Shown piece after piece: positions 6,775 to 8,516 of a stretch of DNA of 8,516 bases. The position numbers were made by a program, and so were the translations under genes. Within the stretch, counting starts at the first letter, position 1. Each line of letters opens with the position of its first letter. The notes under the pieces are model-generated. The model ran no database searches and was not told the origin of the DNA. It was given only the letters and a program-made list of their open reading frames with translations. The DNA comes from JADJLQ01 sp034439915 (GTDB lineage: Bacteria; Bacteroidota; Bacteroidia; Chitinophagales; Saprospiraceae), in NCBI GenBank assembly GCA_034439915.1, contig JAWXBI010000122.1, positions 1 through 8,516 on the forward strand. Direction: 5' to 3'.

Positions 6775-8132
6775 AAAAAATTCGTCAACGGGATACTTTA
6801 TTTTATTGGGTGGCCAGTATGATTTCATTTTTTGTGGCTTGCCTCGGTTTTTCTTATTTGTATTACGGAACCTATTTTCCCGGTACAGCGCTGATCATAG
6901 GCCTTATTATTTTGGGGTTGTTCGATGTCATCATCATGGAGAGTACCCGGGATATTTATAGATTATCCAGGATGAATATTGCCGGCAGATGGTTGTTTCG
7001 ATCCTTAGTTTATAGTGGTATAGTAGTTATTGTTTTTTCTTATGTCTTTGAAGCACCGCTGTTGTTTATGCATTTTTTAATGGCCTGGGTATTCCTTTTT
7101 CTTGCTGTCCTTCTGGTTAAAATGACGATTCTGACCTGGAGCAGTCACCGGCTAAAAAAAAATAAAGTTACCTATCGTACCTTATTTATAGGATCCGGTC
7201 CCAATGCGCTGCCTGTGCTCACCCGATTGATGCAGGCGACCCCTGCTCTGGGCCAGGAGTTTGTTGGATATCTGGGTAGCCTGTCCGGATCAGGTCCGAT
7301 ACCCCTGCTGGGTCCGGTCTCCGCATTGCCTGAAATATTGGTAAAAAATAATATTGAGGAAATTACCATTGCCCTGGACAGGGAGGATTCTTTAATATTG
7401 GAAGAGCTGTTAAGGGAGTTGAGGTCCTCCATCCATCCTTTATTAATTCGCATTACGCCGGAGTCGTATGATTTTCTGCTGGGGCGGGTCAAACTGGATG
7501 CCGTATACGGTACTCCGCTGATCGAACTTCCTTCCGGTAAATTGTCCTTATGGCAACAAACCCTTAAACGCACTGCGGATATTTTAGTTTCGGTCCTCCT
7601 GTTGATCCTGTTGTTGCCATTAATACTATACATCATCATCCGGATCAAATGGAGTTCACGGGGTCCGGTATTTTATCGCCAGGAAAGAATAGGTCGCTCT
7701 GGCCGACCATTTATTATCCTAAAATTCCGGTCCATGTACCAGGATGCAGAACCGGAAGGACCCCAACTTTCTTTTGAAGGGGACCAGCGGTGTACCCCCT
7801 GGGGATCCATTATGCGAAAATGGAGGTTGGATGAGATCCCACAATTTGTTAATGTTTTCTTAGGGGAAATGTCCCTAGTGGGTCCCAGGCCGGAAAGAAA
7901 ATATTTTATTGATCAGATCAAACTCAGGGCACTTTTTTATAATAGAATCCTGACAGTCAGGCCCGGAATTACGAGTTGGGGACAAGTAAAATATGGCTAT
8001 GCTTCCAATATCGATCAAATGATAGAAAGGTTGCAATTTGACCTGATTTATGTTGAAAACCTCTCTTTGTCACTTGATATTAAAATAATATTATATACAA
8101 TACTTGTTCTGTATCAAGGCAAAGGAAAATAA
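6771..8132 (+). CDS. Polyprenyl-phosphate sugar-1-phosphate transferase (WcaJ/WbaP-type initiating enzyme)
   Basis: This 453-residue inner-membrane enzyme transfers a sugar 1-phosphate from a nucleotide sugar to undecaprenyl phosphate, the first step of exopolysaccharide, O-antigen or glycoprotein glycan assembly. Four N-terminal hydrophobic segments (about 10-32, 38-56, 75-95, 98-120) precede a Rossmann-like cytoplasmic domain beginning RTLFIGSGPNA (136-146). A further membrane segment is at about 270-292. The catalytic domain has RQERIGRSGRPF (303-314), KFRSM (318-322), LDEIPQ with the probable catalytic pair D354-E355, and MSLVGPRPE (367-375). RPGITSWGQV (397-406) and the final FDLIYVENLSLSLD segment complete it. 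The length is normal for the long, membrane-domain-containing family. Translation starts at TTG, sharing TTGA with the preceding stop; the next methionine (residue 17) would delete the basic N-terminus and part of helix 1. Sugar specificity cannot be read from the sequence. Confidence 0.93.
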   Translation: MKKIRQRDTLFYWVASMISFFVACLGFSYLYYGTYFPGTALIIGLIILGLFDVIIMESTRDIYRLSRMNIAGRWLFRSLVYSGIVVIVFSYVFEAPLLFMHFLMAWVFLFLAVLLVKMTILTWSSHRLKKNKVTYRTLFIGSGPNALPVLTRLMQATPALGQEFVGYLGSLSGSGPIPLLGPVSALPEILVKNNIEEITIALDREDSLILEELLRELRSSIHPLLIRITPESYDFLLGRVKLDAVYGTPLIELPSGKLSLWQQTLKRTADILVSVLLLILLLPLILYIIIRIKWSSRGPVFYRQERIGRSGRPFIILKFRSMYQDAEPEGPQLSFEGDQRCTPWGSIMRKWRLDEIPQFVNVFLGEMSLVGPRPERKYFIDQIKLRALFYNRILTVRPGITSWGQVKYGYASNIDQMIERLQFDLIYVENLSLSLDIKIILYTILVLYQGKGK

Positions 8133-8135
8133 TCA

Positions 8136-8168
8136 AAAAATAATTAAAAAAATGTGAAAATTATTTTT
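8136..8168 (+). terminator. AT-only stem-loop just after the operon, possible weak terminator
   Basis: AAAAATAATT at 8136-8145 and AATTATTTTT at 8159-8168 form a perfect 10-bp inverted repeat with a 13-base loop, starting 4 bases after the sugar-transferase stop codon. The right arm ends in five T. The stem has no G-C pair, so it would be weak as an intrinsic terminator, and in such AT-rich sequence complementarity may be chance. Its position right behind the last operon gene is the main argument. Confidence 0.3.
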
Positions 8169-8202
8169 AAAAAATAGGGGTGTAGTTTATATTTACGTCC
8201 TG

Positions 8203-8219
8203 AAAGGTTCCCCCCCTTT
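8203..8219. repeat. Inverted repeat AAAGG/CCTTT with C-rich loop
   Basis: AAAGG (8203-8207) and CCTTT (8215-8219) can pair around the 7-base loop TTCCCCC. The loop and right arm together contain an uninterrupted run of seven C (8210-8216). A second hairpin with a C5 loop begins one base further on. The short stem alone would not be notable; the pairing with the next element is. Confidence 0.35.
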
Positions 8220-8240
8220 TGAAATAACCCCCTTATTTCA
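8220..8240. repeat. Perfect 8-bp inverted repeat TGAAATAA/TTATTTCA with CCCCC loop
   Basis: TGAAATAA (8220-8227) and TTATTTCA (8233-8240) are exact reverse complements around a loop of five C (8228-8232). The element lies between the end of the glycan operon and the predicted promoter of the last gene; the TTTG that may be that promoter's -33 element begins at 8241, directly after the stem. It could be a protein-binding dyad next to the promoter, or part of the 3' end of the operon transcript. No poly-T tail follows, so it is not a classic terminator. Confidence 0.45.
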
Positions 8241-8274
8241 TTTGATCCTTTTACATAAGATCATTTATAATTTG
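8241..8274 (+). promoter_or_regulatory. Probable promoter of the downstream secreted-protein gene
   Basis: TTTG at 8241-8244 may be the -33 element. After 23 bases comes TATAATTTG-like sequence ending at 8274, where TA (8268-8269) and TTTG (8271-8274) are separated by one base instead of the consensus two. Transcription would start near 8280, giving a leader of about 30 bases before the ATG at 8310. The one-base deviation from TAnnTTTG keeps this tentative. Confidence 0.4.
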
Positions 8275-8309
8275 TATTTAAACCAGAACTAAACATAAAC
8301 GAATCTTTT

Positions 8310-8516
8310 ATGAAAAAGACGAATTTTACTATTCATTCATTGGCACGAGTGGCATGCTGTTGGCTGCCGCTCTTACTACTTGTGCTGAGCTCTTACCGAG
8401 TTTCTGCACAAACATCTTGTAACTTGGTCTGTAATGACCATGTAAACGCATCCATGCCTGCTGATCCAGGCTGTACCAGAACTTTCGACGCGGACGATTT
8501 TCTTGAAAATCCAACT
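8310..8516 (+). CDS. N-terminus of a secreted surface protein, possibly a large adhesin (cut by right window edge)
   Basis: The frame is open from ATG 8310 to the window end, giving 69 residues. It starts with a clear signal peptide: basic MKK, a hydrophobic core WLPLLLLVLSS and a likely cleavage VSA-Q after residue 33, with Gln as the new first residue as is common in Bacteroidota. The mature part begins TSCNLVCNDHVNASMP and has cysteines at 37, 41 and 55. The pattern of CND-V-x-(V/A)-S followed by a Cys and an ADDFLE-like segment resembles, from memory, the repeated units of very large multidomain Saprospiraceae surface proteins, many of which end in T9SS sorting domains. That assignment is inference; total length and C-terminus lie outside the window. 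The gene has its own upstream promoter-like sequence and is separated from the glycan operon by 177 bp, so it is probably transcribed independently. Confidence 0.75.
   Translation, partial: MKKTNFTIHSLARVACCWLPLLLLVLSSYRVSAQTSCNLVCNDHVNASMPADPGCTRTFDADDFLENPT

Noticed and set aside
7172..7648. Minus-strand open frame of 158 codons
   Set aside because: It is antisense to the sugar transferase and looks like a by-product of codon composition.
8329..8514. Minus-strand open frame of 61 codons at the right edge
   Set aside because: The opposite strand encodes a start with a textbook signal peptide, so this frame is a shadow.

Overview
The window looks like an ordinary chromosomal segment of a Bacteroidota bacterium, most likely from the Saprospiraceae side of the phylum (inference). 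Four things point there. One encoded protein ends in a type IX secretion (T9SS) type B C-terminal sorting domain. The recognisable -10-like elements match the Bacteroidota consensus TAnnTTTG. Start codons mostly lack Shine-Dalgarno sequences. The protein running off the right edge begins like the very large Cys-containing surface proteins common in Saprospiraceae. I see no mobile element, phage, CRISPR array, tRNA or rRNA.

Layout: (1) 1-436, minus strand, is the N-terminal part of tatC, cut by the left edge. (2) A 174-bp divergent intergenic region carries the same TATTTTTG octamer facing each way. (3) 611-1825, plus, is a secreted LamG-type lectin-like protein with a T9SS sorting domain. (4) 1857-4448, minus, is a large secreted M14 zinc carboxypeptidase with a C-terminal glutamine-amidotransferase-like domain, convergent with the previous gene and only 31 bp from it. 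(5) A 181-bp divergent intergenic region holds a promoter and a perfect palindrome for the peptidase gene. (6) 4630-8132, plus, is a tight four-gene operon: a small two-helix membrane protein, a Gfo/Idh/MocA oxidoreductase, an uncharacterised lipoprotein and a polyprenyl-phosphate sugar-1-phosphate transferase. Each gene overlaps the next by 4-8 bases. (7) 8133-8309 is an AT-rich gap with three inverted repeats, two of them with C-rich loops, and a probable promoter. (8) From 8310 to the right edge lies the start of a secreted protein.

The operon is the functional core. A sugar-nucleotide-type oxidoreductase and the enzyme that starts glycan assembly on undecaprenyl phosphate are coupled to a lipoprotein and a small membrane protein of unknown role. 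This suggests a surface-glycan task such as exopolysaccharide, O-antigen or protein glycosylation. The flanking genes are export (TatC) and secreted or surface proteins, so nearly everything here concerns the cell envelope. No clearly new defence or mobile system is visible. The least explained parts are the lipoprotein and the structured C-rich spacer before the last gene.
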